A stretch of 64,000 nt of DNA from assembly GCF_048553715.1 (NCBI RefSeq), contig NZ_JBLZNC010000001.1, forward strand, positions 1 to 64,000. Direction: 5' to 3'. Position 1 is the first letter of the stretch; the number at the start of each line of letters is the position of its first letter. This DNA is from Sagittula sp048553715 (lineage in GTDB: Bacteria; Pseudomonadota; Alphaproteobacteria; Rhodobacterales; Rhodobacteraceae). Below are positions 17,544 through 25,680 of this stretch, in pieces. A program made the translations under genes and the position numbers. A model generated the notes under the pieces. It was not told the DNA's origin. It was given only the letters and a program-made list of their open reading frames with translations, and ran no database searches.

Positions 17544-18937
17544 GTGCGGCGAAAAAGGCCGCGATCATTGGCGGTGGTGTCATCGGGGGCGGCTGGGCCG
17601 CGCGGTTCATGCTCAACGGTTGGGACGTGTCGGTGTTTGACCCCGACCCGGAGGCCTCCCGCAAGATTGGCGAGGTTCTGGACAACGCCCGCCGTGCCTT
17701 GCCCGGCCTCTACGATCGTGCGCTGCCGCCAGAGGGGAGCCTGACTTTTTGCGAGAATATGGCCGAGGCCGTCGCAGACGCCGATTGGGTGCAGGAAAGC
17801 GTGCCCGAGAGGCTGGACCTGAAACACCGCGTGCACGCCGAACTGACCCGCCTTGCGCCTGCAACGGCGGTGATCGGTTCTTCGACATCGGGGTTCAAAC
17901 CCTCGGAGCTGACGCAGCAGGGCGCGCGTGTGATCGTGGCGCATCCGTTTAACCCCGTCTATCTGCTGCCGCTGATCGAGCTGGTGGGGGATGCCGACCA
18001 CTGCGCCTTGGCCGAGCCTACCCTGCACGAGATTGGCCTGTACCCCCTGACCGTGCGCAAGGAAATCGACGCCCATATTGCCGACCGTCTGCTGGAGGCC
18101 GTCTGGCGCGAATGTCTGTGGCTGGTCAAGGATGGCATCGCCACCACTTCGGAAATCGACGAGGCGATCCGCATGGGCTTTGGCCTGCGCTGGGCGCAGA
18201 TGGGCATCTTCGAGACCTACCGCATCGCCGGCGGCGAGGCAGGGATGAAGCATTTCATGGAACAGTTCGGCCCCGCGCTGGAATGGCCGTGGACCAAGCT
18301 GATGGATGTGCCGGAATACACGCCGGAACTGGTTGATCTGATTGCAGGCCAGTCGGACGCGCAGTCGGGGCATATGTCGATCCGCGAATTGGAACGTCTG
18401 CGCGACGACAATCTGGTCGGCATGATGCGCGCGCTGAAAAAGACCGGCAGCGGGGCAGGGGCGGTGATCACAGCCCATGAGGCGCAGCTGACCCTGCCGG
18501 ACGCGACCGATCTGCCGGTGACGGTGCACCGCGCCATTCCGCAAAGCTGGACCGACTACAACGGCCATATGAACGAGACACATTACGTCGAACTGGGGTC
18601 ACAGGCGACCGACGGGTTCATGGCGTTGATCGGTGCGGATGCGGAGTATATCGCGGGCGGGCAAAGCTATTTCACGACGGAAAACACCGTGCGCTACCTC
18701 TCAGAGCTTCACGCCGGTGACGTGGTGCGCGTGACCACGCAGGTTTTGGTGGGTGAGGGCAAGAAGATGCAGTTGCTTCACCGGATCATGCGCGCAGATG
18801 GCACGCTCGCCGCGACGGTCAAAAGCTTTATGCTGCATGTGGATCTGGGCGCGCGGCGCAGTTCGTTGCCCGCAGAGGCGGTGGCCGAACGTCTGGCGCA
18901 GTACACGCAGGCGCATGCGGGCATGTCTGCCGAATGA
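17540..18937 (+). CDS. lcdH: L-carnitine 3-dehydrogenase-thioesterase fusion
   Basis: The 465-residue protein fuses a 3-hydroxyacyl-CoA dehydrogenase-like carnitine dehydrogenase (about 1-315, Rossmann motif GGGVIGGGW at 11-19, then ESVPERLDLKHR and AHPFNPVYLLPL) to a hot-dog thioesterase (about 325-455, motif TDYNGHMNETHY). The first part oxidises L-carnitine to 3-dehydrocarnitine with NAD; the second is placed to hydrolyse the betainyl-CoA made by the BKACE partner, yielding free glycine betaine. Such fusions are known in alphaproteobacteria. It ends the operon and is followed by a hairpin. Confidence 0.92.
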   Translation: MSAAKKAAIIGGGVIGGGWAARFMLNGWDVSVFDPDPEASRKIGEVLDNARRALPGLYDRALPPEGSLTFCENMAEAVADADWVQESVPERLDLKHRVHAELTRLAPATAVIGSSTSGFKPSELTQQGARVIVAHPFNPVYLLPLIELVGDADHCALAEPTLHEIGLYPLTVRKEIDAHIADRLLEAVWRECLWLVKDGIATTSEIDEAIRMGFGLRWAQMGIFETYRIAGGEAGMKHFMEQFGPALEWPWTKLMDVPEYTPELVDLIAGQSDAQSGHMSIRELERLRDDNLVGMMRALKKTGSGAGAVITAHEAQLTLPDATDLPVTVHRAIPQSWTDYNGHMNETHYVELGSQATDGFMALIGADAEYIAGGQSYFTTENTVRYLSELHAGDVVRVTTQVLVGEGKKMQLLHRIMRADGTLAATVKSFMLHVDLGARRSSLPAEAVAERLAQYTQAHAGMSAE

Positions 18938-18940
18938 AAG

Positions 18941-18971
18941 ATCGGACCGGATCGCGATGGCGCGGTCCGGT
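18941..18971. terminator. Hairpin between convergent lcdH and cbiO
   Basis: ATCGGACCG (18941-18949) pairs with CGGTCCGGT (18963-18971), nine pairs with one G-T wobble. There is no clear T-tract on either side, so termination is plausible from position but not certain. Confidence 0.4.
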
Positions 18972-18978
18972 CTGTGTG

Positions 18979-19629
18979 TCACGCAGGGGTCAGGCGGCCA
19001 TCGCGCAACTCCAGCGCCTCCGGGGCAAGCGCTGCGCGAAATTCCGTGGAATGGCTGACCAGCAGGATCGCTTGCGGCAGGGATTGCAGGATCTCCAGCA
19101 GGCGCGCCTCGTTTCGGGTGTCGAGCGCGTTTGTCGGCTCGTCCAGCAGCAGCGCCTCTGGCTCCATCGCGAGAACCGTTGCCAATGTGACCAGACGCTT
19201 TTCGCCGCCGGACAATTTGTGGGTGATGCGGTCGCGCAGGTGGGCAAGGTCCAGATCGGCCAGCACTCGGTCGACGATGGCCAGCGCCTCGGCGCGGGAT
19301 TTGCCCAGATTGAGCGGGCCAAAGGCCACATCCTCTGCCACCGTCGGGCAGAATAGCTGATCGTCGGCGTCTTGGAACACCAGCCCGATGCGGCGGCGCA
19401 CCTCGAGGAAATCCGCCTCTTTGCGACGCGGGCTGCCGAAGGCGCGCACTTCACCGGATTGCGGCTGTTGCAGCCCCAGCGCGATGCGCAGCAGGGTGGA
19501 TTTGCCCGCGCCATTCGGACCTGTGATCGACAAGCGCTGCCCCGCGTTCAACGACAGCGACGCGCCATCCAGCACCGGGGCCTGCCCGGCATAGGCAAAG
19601 CAAATGTCATTGAGGGCAAGCAGCGTCAT
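18979..19629 (-). CDS. cbiO: Cobalt ECF transporter ATPase CbiO
   Basis: The 216-residue ABC ATPase has Walker A GPNGAGKST, Q-loop FQDADDQLF, signature LSGGEKRLV and Walker B ALLLDEPTNALD, all typical of CbiO-type ECF ATPases. It energises uptake of cobalt through CbiQ and CbiM. The ATG at 19629 overlaps the cbiQ stop (ATGA), so the longer frame reaching 19668 is not used. It is the last gene of the riboswitch-controlled cbiKMLQO group. Confidence 0.92.
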   Translation of the reverse strand: MTLLALNDICFAYAGQAPVLDGASLSLNAGQRLSITGPNGAGKSTLLRIALGLQQPQSGEVRAFGSPRRKEADFLEVRRRIGLVFQDADDQLFCPTVAEDVAFGPLNLGKSRAEALAIVDRVLADLDLAHLRDRITHKLSGGEKRLVTLATVLAMEPEALLLDEPTNALDTRNEARLLEILQSLPQAILLVSHSTEFRAALAPEALELRDGRLTPA

Positions 19630-20408
19630 GCATGGTCCAGTAGCAGAAGACCCACGCATAGCACGCAAATCGCGGCGGCGAACAGATGGTCACGTCGCGT
19701 CAGCGCAAAGTCCTGCAACAAAAGCATGCGCCCCGAGAAGCCGCGGCATTTCATCGCCTGCAACACCCGTTCTGAGCGTTCGATGGCCCGCACCATCATC
19801 ATCCCCACAAGGTAGCCGAAGCTGCGATAGCTGTGCCAGTTCGTGCCGGGGCGAAACCCGCGCACGCGCATGGCAGCGCGCAGGCGCAGGTATTCCTCGC
19901 GCAGCACTTCGATGTAGCGGATGGTGAACATCAGCAACAACACCAGCGTCTCTGGGCAGCGCAGCCGGTGCAGGGCATGGCCAAGGGTGACCGGCTCCAT
20001 CGAGCCGACCAGAACCATCAGCGACAGGATCACCGCATTGGCCGTCAGCGCGATTTCCACCGCCCGCCAAAGGCCCTGCCAGCTCGCGGGCAGCCCCCAT
20101 AGGGTAAACATCACATCGCCGGGCATGGAGAACGGCATCAGCACCAGCATGAACACAATGAACCCGTCCATCATGGCCATGCGCCGCAACGTGCGCCCCA
20201 CCGGCATACGGGAAACTCCCAGCAGGCCCAGTGCCACGCCAAAGGCCGCCAACAGCGCGGGAAGGCTGTGAAGTGCGACCACCACCACGGCAAAGACGCA
20301 AGCTAGCACAATGCGCAATCTGGGATCGAGCGGTGCAATCAGCCCGCTGTGGCGCGGGGTGGCCACATGGGACAGGGTCGCCTCGGCATTGCCCAGAACA
20401 TGCGCCAT
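19626..20408 (-). CDS. cbiQ: Cobalt ECF transporter transmembrane protein CbiQ
   Basis: This 260-residue ECF T-component has about five to six hydrophobic segments and the two coupling-helix motifs with Ala-Arg-Gly-like triplets (RLRAAMRVRGF near 178-188 and ERVLQAMKCRGFSG near 214-227), which contact the ATPases. It overlaps cbiO by four bases and its ATG shares one base with the cbiL stop. The soluble N-terminal stretch of about 25 residues is normal for CbiQ. Confidence 0.9.
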   Translation of the reverse strand: MAHVLGNAEATLSHVATPRHSGLIAPLDPRLRIVLACVFAVVVVALHSLPALLAAFGVALGLLGVSRMPVGRTLRRMAMMDGFIVFMLVLMPFSMPGDVMFTLWGLPASWQGLWRAVEIALTANAVILSLMVLVGSMEPVTLGHALHRLRCPETLVLLLMFTIRYIEVLREEYLRLRAAMRVRGFRPGTNWHSYRSFGYLVGMMMVRAIERSERVLQAMKCRGFSGRMLLLQDFALTRRDHLFAAAICVLCVGLLLLDHA

Positions 20409-20977
20409 CAGCCGTCCACCTTGCGCCGTGCGGCGATGTAGAAGCCCAGACCGAACAGGCCAAAGATATAGCCGATGCCGCCCAATATGGTTTGCAGATC
20501 GTTGCGCTCCTTATAGGCCGCGATTTCACGCCGCAGGGGACGGATTTCCGCGCGCACGGCCTCGGCCACGGCGCGGGTTTGCGCCTCGGTCAGCGGGGCC
20601 GCGTCGGCGGTTTGGAGGGGAGAGGCCGTTTGCACGGGCGTGACCGGGACCGGCTGCCCCAGAATGGCGGCGACCTCTTCGGCGGGCATGATCACCTCTG
20701 CCACATGGCCTGCGCCCAGATCGGCATAGAACCTGTGGGCGGTTGCCTCGGTGGGCCGGAAGGTGAAAAACCCGTCAGCGTCGGTCACGGTCTCGCCCAG
20801 AACGCGCCCGTCAGGGGTGGTAACGGCCACAGGGGTGTCGGCGGCCATGGTCCCGTTGGAAAAGCCCAGTTCGCCCTCGATCACGTCGCCAGAGGCAAAG
20901 ACCCCGGCGATGACTTTATGGGCCAAGGCGGGCAGGGGCGCGCAAGACAGCAGGGCAATCAGAGCGATATGTTTCAA
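20408..20977 (-). CDS. cbiL: Cobalt transporter auxiliary protein CbiL/NikL
   Basis: The 189-residue protein has a signal peptide (LIALLSCAPLPALA), a periplasmic carboxypeptidase-regulatory-like beta domain (with TVTDADGFFTFRP), a helical segment and a C-terminal transmembrane helix (about 164-182). This is the CbiL/NikL layout, which together with the DUF4198 protein replaces CbiN in some cobalt/nickel ECF systems. The start codon is a TTG at 20977 that overlaps the cbiM stop; no better ATG lies before the signal peptide. Confidence 0.82.
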   Translation of the reverse strand: MKHIALIALLSCAPLPALAHKVIAGVFASGDVIEGELGFSNGTMAADTPVAVTTPDGRVLGETVTDADGFFTFRPTEATAHRFYADLGAGHVAEVIMPAEEVAAILGQPVPVTPVQTASPLQTADAAPLTEAQTRAVAEAVRAEIRPLRREIAAYKERNDLQTILGGIGYIFGLFGLGFYIAARRKVDG

Positions 20978-21585
20978 ACGCTGACCTCGCGGGCGAAAAG
21001 CTCTGGCTTGACCTTGCGGCTGAGAAGCACGGCAAAGCCTGTCAGCGCCGCCTCGATCACCATGACGGGAATATGCGCCACAAAGACCAGACGCGCGGCG
21101 GGCAGGAATTCATCCCCCGACAGTGCCAGCGACAGCGCCACCATCGCGGTGGTCACCGCAATGGCACATGCCCCGCCAAGCGCGCCCCAGACCGCGCCCT
21201 GCACTGCTGTGCCCCGTCCGATCAGACGGCCAAACAGCAGCCCGACCAGAACGGCAGGCAAGGCAATGTTGACCGCGTTCACCCCCAGAACCGTCAGCCC
21301 GCCAAAGCCGAAGAACACCGTTTGCAGCAACAGCCCGACAAACAACGCCGGAAAGGCGGCCCAGCCCAGCAGCAGCCCCGCCAGCCCGTTCAGCACAAGA
21401 TGCACAGAGGACGGACCAATCGGCACATGGATCAAAGAGGCCACAAAGAAAGATGCCGACAGAACCCCGGCTGTGGGAATGCGTTCCAGATCTAGGGCGC
21501 GCAGCCCCACGGCCACGCCACCTGCGGCGGCAAGTGCGCCCGCGATCACCACCGGATTGGACAGGGCTCCGTCGACGATGTGCAT
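20974..21585 (-). CDS. cbiM: Cobalt ECF transporter substrate-binding membrane protein CbiM
   Basis: The 203-residue membrane protein begins MHIVDGALS, the metal-binding N-terminus of CbiM/NikM, where the amino group and His2 bind the metal. It also has LIHVPIGPSSVHLVLNGL, the conserved second motif with metal-site histidine. About seven hydrophobic segments are present. Cobalt rather than nickel is inferred because the group starts with a cobalamin riboswitch. It starts six bases after cbiK, with GGAG inside the cbiK end. Confidence 0.92.
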   Translation of the reverse strand: MHIVDGALSNPVVIAGALAAAGGVAVGLRALDLERIPTAGVLSASFFVASLIHVPIGPSSVHLVLNGLAGLLLGWAAFPALFVGLLLQTVFFGFGGLTVLGVNAVNIALPAVLVGLLFGRLIGRGTAVQGAVWGALGGACAIAVTTAMVALSLALSGDEFLPAARLVFVAHIPVMVIEAALTGFAVLLSRKVKPELFAREVSV

Positions 21586-21591
21586 TCCGCG

Positions 21592-22377
21592 TTACTCCAT
21601 GTCCCAGGCGCGGATCCAGATGACCGCATCCTGGCTTAGGTCTTTGCCCTCGTATTCGGTCTCTGGGCCCGATCCCAGCGCGGCAAAGCCCCAGTGACCG
21701 GCCTTCGGCACACCAAAGCTGAAATACCCGTTCGCATCAGAGATCGCCACGACAGATCCGCCGGGCATAGGCGACACGGTCGGCTGGGACGCAGCGGAAC
21801 TGTCCATGTCCGGCTCGGCGGCCATGTATTCGATCTCGATCTCGGCACCGGCAACGGGCTGGCCTTGCGACAAAACCTGACCCGTAAAGGTGGAGCCCGC
21901 GATCACATTATAGGGTTTGTTCAACGGCAGGATCTCTGTCGGCAGGCCGACAGGCTGATCCCAATCGGTGGGTAGTTGGTTGCGGTTCAAAAAGGCCTTG
22001 GTGAACTGCTGGATGTAGATGTCTTCGGACGCCTCGTAGTAGGGCTGCGGCTCTGTCACCAGCACGTAGTCGCCGGACCGTTTCACCGGCACATGGCCCA
22101 GAAAAGCAGAGGCTTCGTTGTCCGCGCCTTGAAAGGTGATCGGCTCCAACCCCGGCAAAAGATCGGTCTTCTCGCCGTTGTGGATCATGTAGAACGCCTG
22201 CGGCAGGGCAAGCTCCATCACATGGCCGTTTTCAAACGGATGCCAAAACACCAGTTTGACCGGCACGTCGCCGGGCCGTTCGATCAGGGTGTCCGTCGTG
22301 TATTCCAGCAGGAAATGCGCCTGCGCAGTTGCGGGCAGGGCGGCGGCGAGCAGACCCGCCAAGGCAAAGTGTTTCAC
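21592..22377 (-). CDS. DUF4198 periplasmic metal-uptake component (CbiK/NikK type)
   Basis: From a GTG at 22377 the protein has 261 residues: a signal peptide (MKHFALAGLLAAALPATAQA) followed by AHFLLEYTTD, the N-terminal His-containing motif of DUF4198, and a C-terminal Ig-like beta domain. In Roseobacter-type cobalt or nickel ECF loci this protein is thought to bind metal in the periplasm and deliver it to CbiM. The GTG has AAGGAC eight bases upstream and gives a proper signal peptide; a longer frame reaching 22512 would run into the riboswitch leader. It is the first gene after the riboswitch. Confidence 0.85.
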   Translation of the reverse strand: MKHFALAGLLAAALPATAQAHFLLEYTTDTLIERPGDVPVKLVFWHPFENGHVMELALPQAFYMIHNGEKTDLLPGLEPITFQGADNEASAFLGHVPVKRSGDYVLVTEPQPYYEASEDIYIQQFTKAFLNRNQLPTDWDQPVGLPTEILPLNKPYNVIAGSTFTGQVLSQGQPVAGAEIEIEYMAAEPDMDSSAASQPTVSPMPGGSVVAISDANGYFSFGVPKAGHWGFAALGSGPETEYEGKDLSQDAVIWIRAWDME

Positions 22378-22395
22378 GTCCAAGTCCTTGTTCCG

Positions 22396-22415
22396 GCGTG
22401 CCATCCCCGGCACGC
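22396..22415 (-). promoter_or_regulatory. Hairpin next to the cbiK ribosome-binding site
   Basis: GCGTGCC (22396-22402 on plus) pairs with GGCACGC (22409-22415), ending about five bases before the AAGGAC ribosome-binding site of cbiK. It could be part of the expression platform of the upstream cobalamin riboswitch, controlling translation initiation. This role is inferred. Confidence 0.35.
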
Positions 22416-22514
22416 ATGCGTGAACGACATCAGGGGACCTCAGACACATCCTGCCTGCAACGGCAGTCGTATCCGGCGCGCACCCCGACGCCAACGATAC
22501 CCCCGTTTCCACAG

Positions 22515-22690
22515 GGGGCTATCCGGCAGGTCTCCTGACTTGCGGGTCGACGCATTTGGCTGGCCTTCCCGGGTGTGACCCAGTGGCATGTCAGCCGTGC
22601 TCGCCGCTTACAGTTGCGGGGGCAGTTGCCGCATTGGCCCAACGGGCCGCACGGCATTCCCTATTGCTTTCGGGGGTGAACCCGAAACCG
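22515..22690 (-). promoter_or_regulatory. Cobalamin (B12) riboswitch
   Basis: Read on the minus strand, all the hallmark blocks occur in order: GGGAATGCCG (22652-22661), CCCCCGCAACTGTAA (22608-22622), GCCACTG (22581-22587), GGGAAGGCC (22562-22570) and the B12 box AGTCAGGAGACCTGCC (22525-22540). Binding of adenosylcobalamin or a related cobamide would turn down the following cbiKMLQO genes. The aptamer ends about 140 bases before the cbiK GTG. Exact ends are approximate. Confidence 0.95.
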
Positions 22691-22812
22691 GACATGCGAC
22701 ACCTTTGCCAGATGCGCGGCCTGTGGGTCAACAACAGATCAGCGATTTTGCCGCAGCGGCGCCGGTTTGGGATGCCAGTGGCGCTACGCTTTCGCAAGCG
22801 GTCATGACATGT

Positions 22813-22857
22813 TAGGCGGGGCCTCCTATGTACTAGGGCGGGGCCTAGGGCGGGGCC
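22813..22857. repeat. Short GC-rich tandem repeat
   Basis: The 12-base unit TAGGGCGGGGCC occurs twice in tandem (22834-22845 and 22846-22857) with an 11-base near copy at 22813-22823. It lies between the riboswitch and dusA. No function is apparent. Confidence 0.7.
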
Positions 22858-22971
22858 GCGCGGTTCCCTTGATGATTGGGCGCATCTGTCCGGGATGCAC
22901 GAATGCGAATGGTTGCATTTGCCCCTGAATGCGAGGCAATACCGCCGCCATATTCAAGGATGACGGGTCAG

Positions 22972-23991
22972 ATGACCAAGCACGCAGATCAAACCAAACC
23001 GATGTCGGCTAACATCCAACGCGCCGCTCGCCTCTCCGTCGCACCCATGATGGATTGGACCGATCGGCATTGCCGGTATTTTCATCGGCTGATGTCGCGC
23101 AACACGTTGTTGTACACCGAGATGGTGACCGCGCCTGCATTGGTGCGGGGGGGGGCGTTGCACCTGCTGGACTACAGCCCGCAGGAGCATCCCATCGCCT
23201 TGCAGCTTGGGGGGTCTGATCCGCAAGAGCTGGCGCAGGCGGCGCGTTTGGGGGCGCAGGCCGGTTATGACGAGATCAACCTGAACTGCGGCTGTCCGTC
23301 GGATCGGGTGCAGTCGGGGACTTTTGGTGCGATCCTGATGCAGCATCCGCAAACGGTGGTCGATTGCGTCACCGCGATGCAGGACGCCGTGGATGTCGAG
23401 GTGACCGTCAAATGCCGCATTGGCGTGGATGATCAAACGCCTGAGGATGTCTTGCCCGATTTCCTGTCCCGCCTGCAGGCAGTGGGTTGCCAGCGGGTGA
23501 CGGTGCATGCGCGCAAGGCGTGGCTACAGGGACTGTCGCCCAAGGAAAACCGCGATATTCCACCGCTCGATTACGATCTGGTGCGGCGCATGAAGGCCGA
23601 ATTCCCTGCCATGCATTTGTCGATCAACGGCGGGATCACCACGTTGGCGCAGACGCAAGCGTTTCTGGATGATGGATTGGATGGCGTCATGATCGGCCGT
23701 GCGGCCTATCACCAGCCATGGGATGTGCTGGGAGGGGCGGACAGCCTGTGGGGGGAGGCGCCCGCGCAAAGCCGCGCCGAGATCGTGGCTGGCATGCTGC
23801 CCTATATCTCGGATCATATTGCGCAGGGCGGACGTCTGCATCAGGTCACGCGGCATATGTTGGGCCTGTTCGCAGGCCAGCCTGGTGCGCGCAAATGGCG
23901 CCAGATCTTGTCGACGCAGGCCCAAGGGCCGGATGCGCGGATCGATGTGCTTGAGACCGCGCTGCAAGCGGTCCTGCAAGAGGCGGCGTAG
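22972..23991 (+). CDS. dusA: tRNA-dihydrouridine synthase DusA
   Basis: From the ATG at 22972 the protein has 339 residues. It is a flavin-dependent TIM-barrel enzyme reducing uridine in the tRNA D-loop. Signatures are SVAPMMDWTDRHCR, EINLNCGCPSDRVQSGTFGA with the catalytic cysteine, KCRIGVDD and VHARKAWLQGLSPKENRDIPPLDY, which marks DusA. An ATG at 23002 (MSANIQ) is an equally possible start; the frame runs further upstream to a TTG at 22876 but that stretch shows no family similarity. It is monocistronic. Confidence 0.92.
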   Translation: MTKHADQTKPMSANIQRAARLSVAPMMDWTDRHCRYFHRLMSRNTLLYTEMVTAPALVRGGALHLLDYSPQEHPIALQLGGSDPQELAQAARLGAQAGYDEINLNCGCPSDRVQSGTFGAILMQHPQTVVDCVTAMQDAVDVEVTVKCRIGVDDQTPEDVLPDFLSRLQAVGCQRVTVHARKAWLQGLSPKENRDIPPLDYDLVRRMKAEFPAMHLSINGGITTLAQTQAFLDDGLDGVMIGRAAYHQPWDVLGGADSLWGEAPAQSRAEIVAGMLPYISDHIAQGGRLHQVTRHMLGLFAGQPGARKWRQILSTQAQGPDARIDVLETALQAVLQEAA

Positions 23992-24197
23992 TCGAATCAA
24001 ATCCACGTGCAGATTGTTTTTTCGCACCCATGCGAAACAATCCTTGAGTAACCTTTGATATTGTCGCCGCTTTTGACGGCGCAATGGCGCTTGCACCGAC
24101 GTCAGACAGAAAACACTGGTAGAATGTACAGTTTTAGGCAAAACTTTGACAACGTTGCCTTACTTTTGCCGTGGGTTACTATTCGGGGGACTGTTTA

Positions 24198-25625
24198 ATG
24201 CTACTTTTGACTTTGCTGCCAATGATGCTGTTGGCTAGCATCGGGGACCTGTGGGACGGGTCCGATGATGACAACGACGACGATGACGGTCTGCCGGATC
24301 AGGGTCCTGATCTGGATATGCCCGACGTCGGAGATGACGTTATCGATGATGGCGGCGAGGATACGGTTGACGATGGTGATGTCGTCGACGAAAACCCGAT
24401 CCCGGACTTGCCTGTTGAGGAAGAAGAGGACGCGCCGCTTCCGGGCGAACTGGTCTTTGGCACGGACGCCGACGATTTTGTCGAGCTGACCGATGGCTCA
24501 GACCGGTACAACGGTCTTGAAGGCGATGACATCATCAATGGCGCCTCTGGCGCCGACAGGCTGGATGGCAACATCGGCAATGACACGGTTGTGGCCGGGC
24601 CCGGTGATGACTTTGTCTATGGCGGCGAAGGCAACGATGAACTCTACGGCAACGGCGGCGACGATACGCTGCAAGGCAATGCCGGAAACGATGTGCTGTT
24701 TGGCAACCTTGGCGAAGACAAGCTGGTCGGCGGCGACGGCAACGATGCGCTGAGCGGTGGATCGAATGACGACAAACTGGTCGGGGATGCCGGTCAGGAT
24801 ACGCTGGACGGCGGTGACGGCAACGATGTGCTGAAAGCGGGCGAAGGCTCTGACCTGCTGCTGGGCGGGGCAGGTGACGACACGCTAGAGGCCGACGAAG
24901 GCAATGATACGCTGGACGGCGGGCTTGGCGCCGACGTGATGCTGGGCGGTGACGGATCGGATATGATCGACGGCGGCGACGGCAACGACACCATTGTCAC
25001 AGGTGAAGGCAACGATACCGTGCTGGCAGGTGCTGGTGCGGACAGCGTAGAGGTCGCAGGCGGCACGAACATCGTCGACACGGGCGAGGGCGAGGATCTG
25101 GTCGTTATCACCGACGGCAACGGAGAGATCTTTACAGGCGCGGACAGCGACATCGTGGCCATCACCGGCAATGCCGAGGACCCGGATTCGGTGTCTTACG
25201 CGATCGATCTTGGCGCGGGCGATGACATCTTTGGCGGCATTGATGCAGCGGCAACCGTCGAAGGTGGCGAGGGCAACGACACGCTGGTTGGCGATGGCGA
25301 GCTGAACGGCGGGGCCGGCGACGACTTGCTGGGCGGCAGTGCCATCATGACCGGCGGCGAGGGTGTGGACACCTTTGTGGCCGACAGCTCGACCGAAAGC
25401 AGCATCACCGATTTTGTCAGCGGCGAGGATCTGATTGTCATTCAGGTCCCGGACGAGGATCTGGCAGCGGCGTCGACCACGATCACCGCGCAACCCGACG
25501 GCACCTTTGTGGTGCAGGCGGTTTTGGCCGATGACACCGTGATTGCCACCATCACCTCGGCGGCTTTGGTCGTGGACGCGGATGTGGCGCTGCAAGGGGT
25601 AAGCGGGACCTTTGCCTCGGCCTAA
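24198..25625 (+). CDS. RTX calcium-binding protein with acidic N-terminal region
   Basis: From the ATG at 24198 (GGGGGA seven bases upstream) the protein has 475 residues. It starts with a short hydrophobic stretch (1-19), followed by about 65 very acidic residues (runs of Asp and Glu), then about 20 nonapeptide repeats of GGxGxDxLx type (about 100-290) and a C-terminal region resembling the end of type I secretion substrates. RTX repeats bind calcium and fold outside the cell. No catalytic domain is recognisable. The upstream 200 bases are AT-rich and probably hold its promoter; no type I exporter is adjacent. Confidence 0.8.
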   Translation: MLLLTLLPMMLLASIGDLWDGSDDDNDDDDGLPDQGPDLDMPDVGDDVIDDGGEDTVDDGDVVDENPIPDLPVEEEEDAPLPGELVFGTDADDFVELTDGSDRYNGLEGDDIINGASGADRLDGNIGNDTVVAGPGDDFVYGGEGNDELYGNGGDDTLQGNAGNDVLFGNLGEDKLVGGDGNDALSGGSNDDKLVGDAGQDTLDGGDGNDVLKAGEGSDLLLGGAGDDTLEADEGNDTLDGGLGADVMLGGDGSDMIDGGDGNDTIVTGEGNDTVLAGAGADSVEVAGGTNIVDTGEGEDLVVITDGNGEIFTGADSDIVAITGNAEDPDSVSYAIDLGAGDDIFGGIDAAATVEGGEGNDTLVGDGELNGGAGDDLLGGSAIMTGGEGVDTFVADSSTESSITDFVSGEDLIVIQVPDEDLAAASTTITAQPDGTFVVQAVLADDTVIATITSAALVVDADVALQGVSGTFASA

Positions 25626-25646
25626 TGTGCCAATGTCATGGTATCT

Positions 25647-25680
25647 AAACGCGTCGCAGGGTCTGCGGCGCGTTTTACGT
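25647..25680. terminator. Bidirectional terminator between the RTX gene and DUF1289
   Basis: AAACGCGTCGCAG (25647-25659) pairs with CTGCGGCGCGTTT (25663-25675), 13 pairs with one wobble, with T-rich tails on both sides. It serves the RTX gene on plus and touches the stop codon of the DUF1289 gene on minus. Confidence 0.7.

Noticed and set aside
20231..21697. A 488-codon open frame on the plus strand across cbiQ, cbiL and cbiM
   Set aside because: The minus-strand cbi genes are supported by motifs, overlaps and the riboswitch; the plus frame is low-complexity shadow.
22876..22971. N-terminal extension of DusA from a TTG at 22876
   Set aside because: The added 32 residues do not resemble DusA and the TTG has no ribosome-binding site.
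24500..25050. Short repeated DNA units that could look like a CRISPR or satellite array
   Set aside because: They are 27-base coding repeats of the RTX nonapeptides, with no spacers of constant length and no cas genes.
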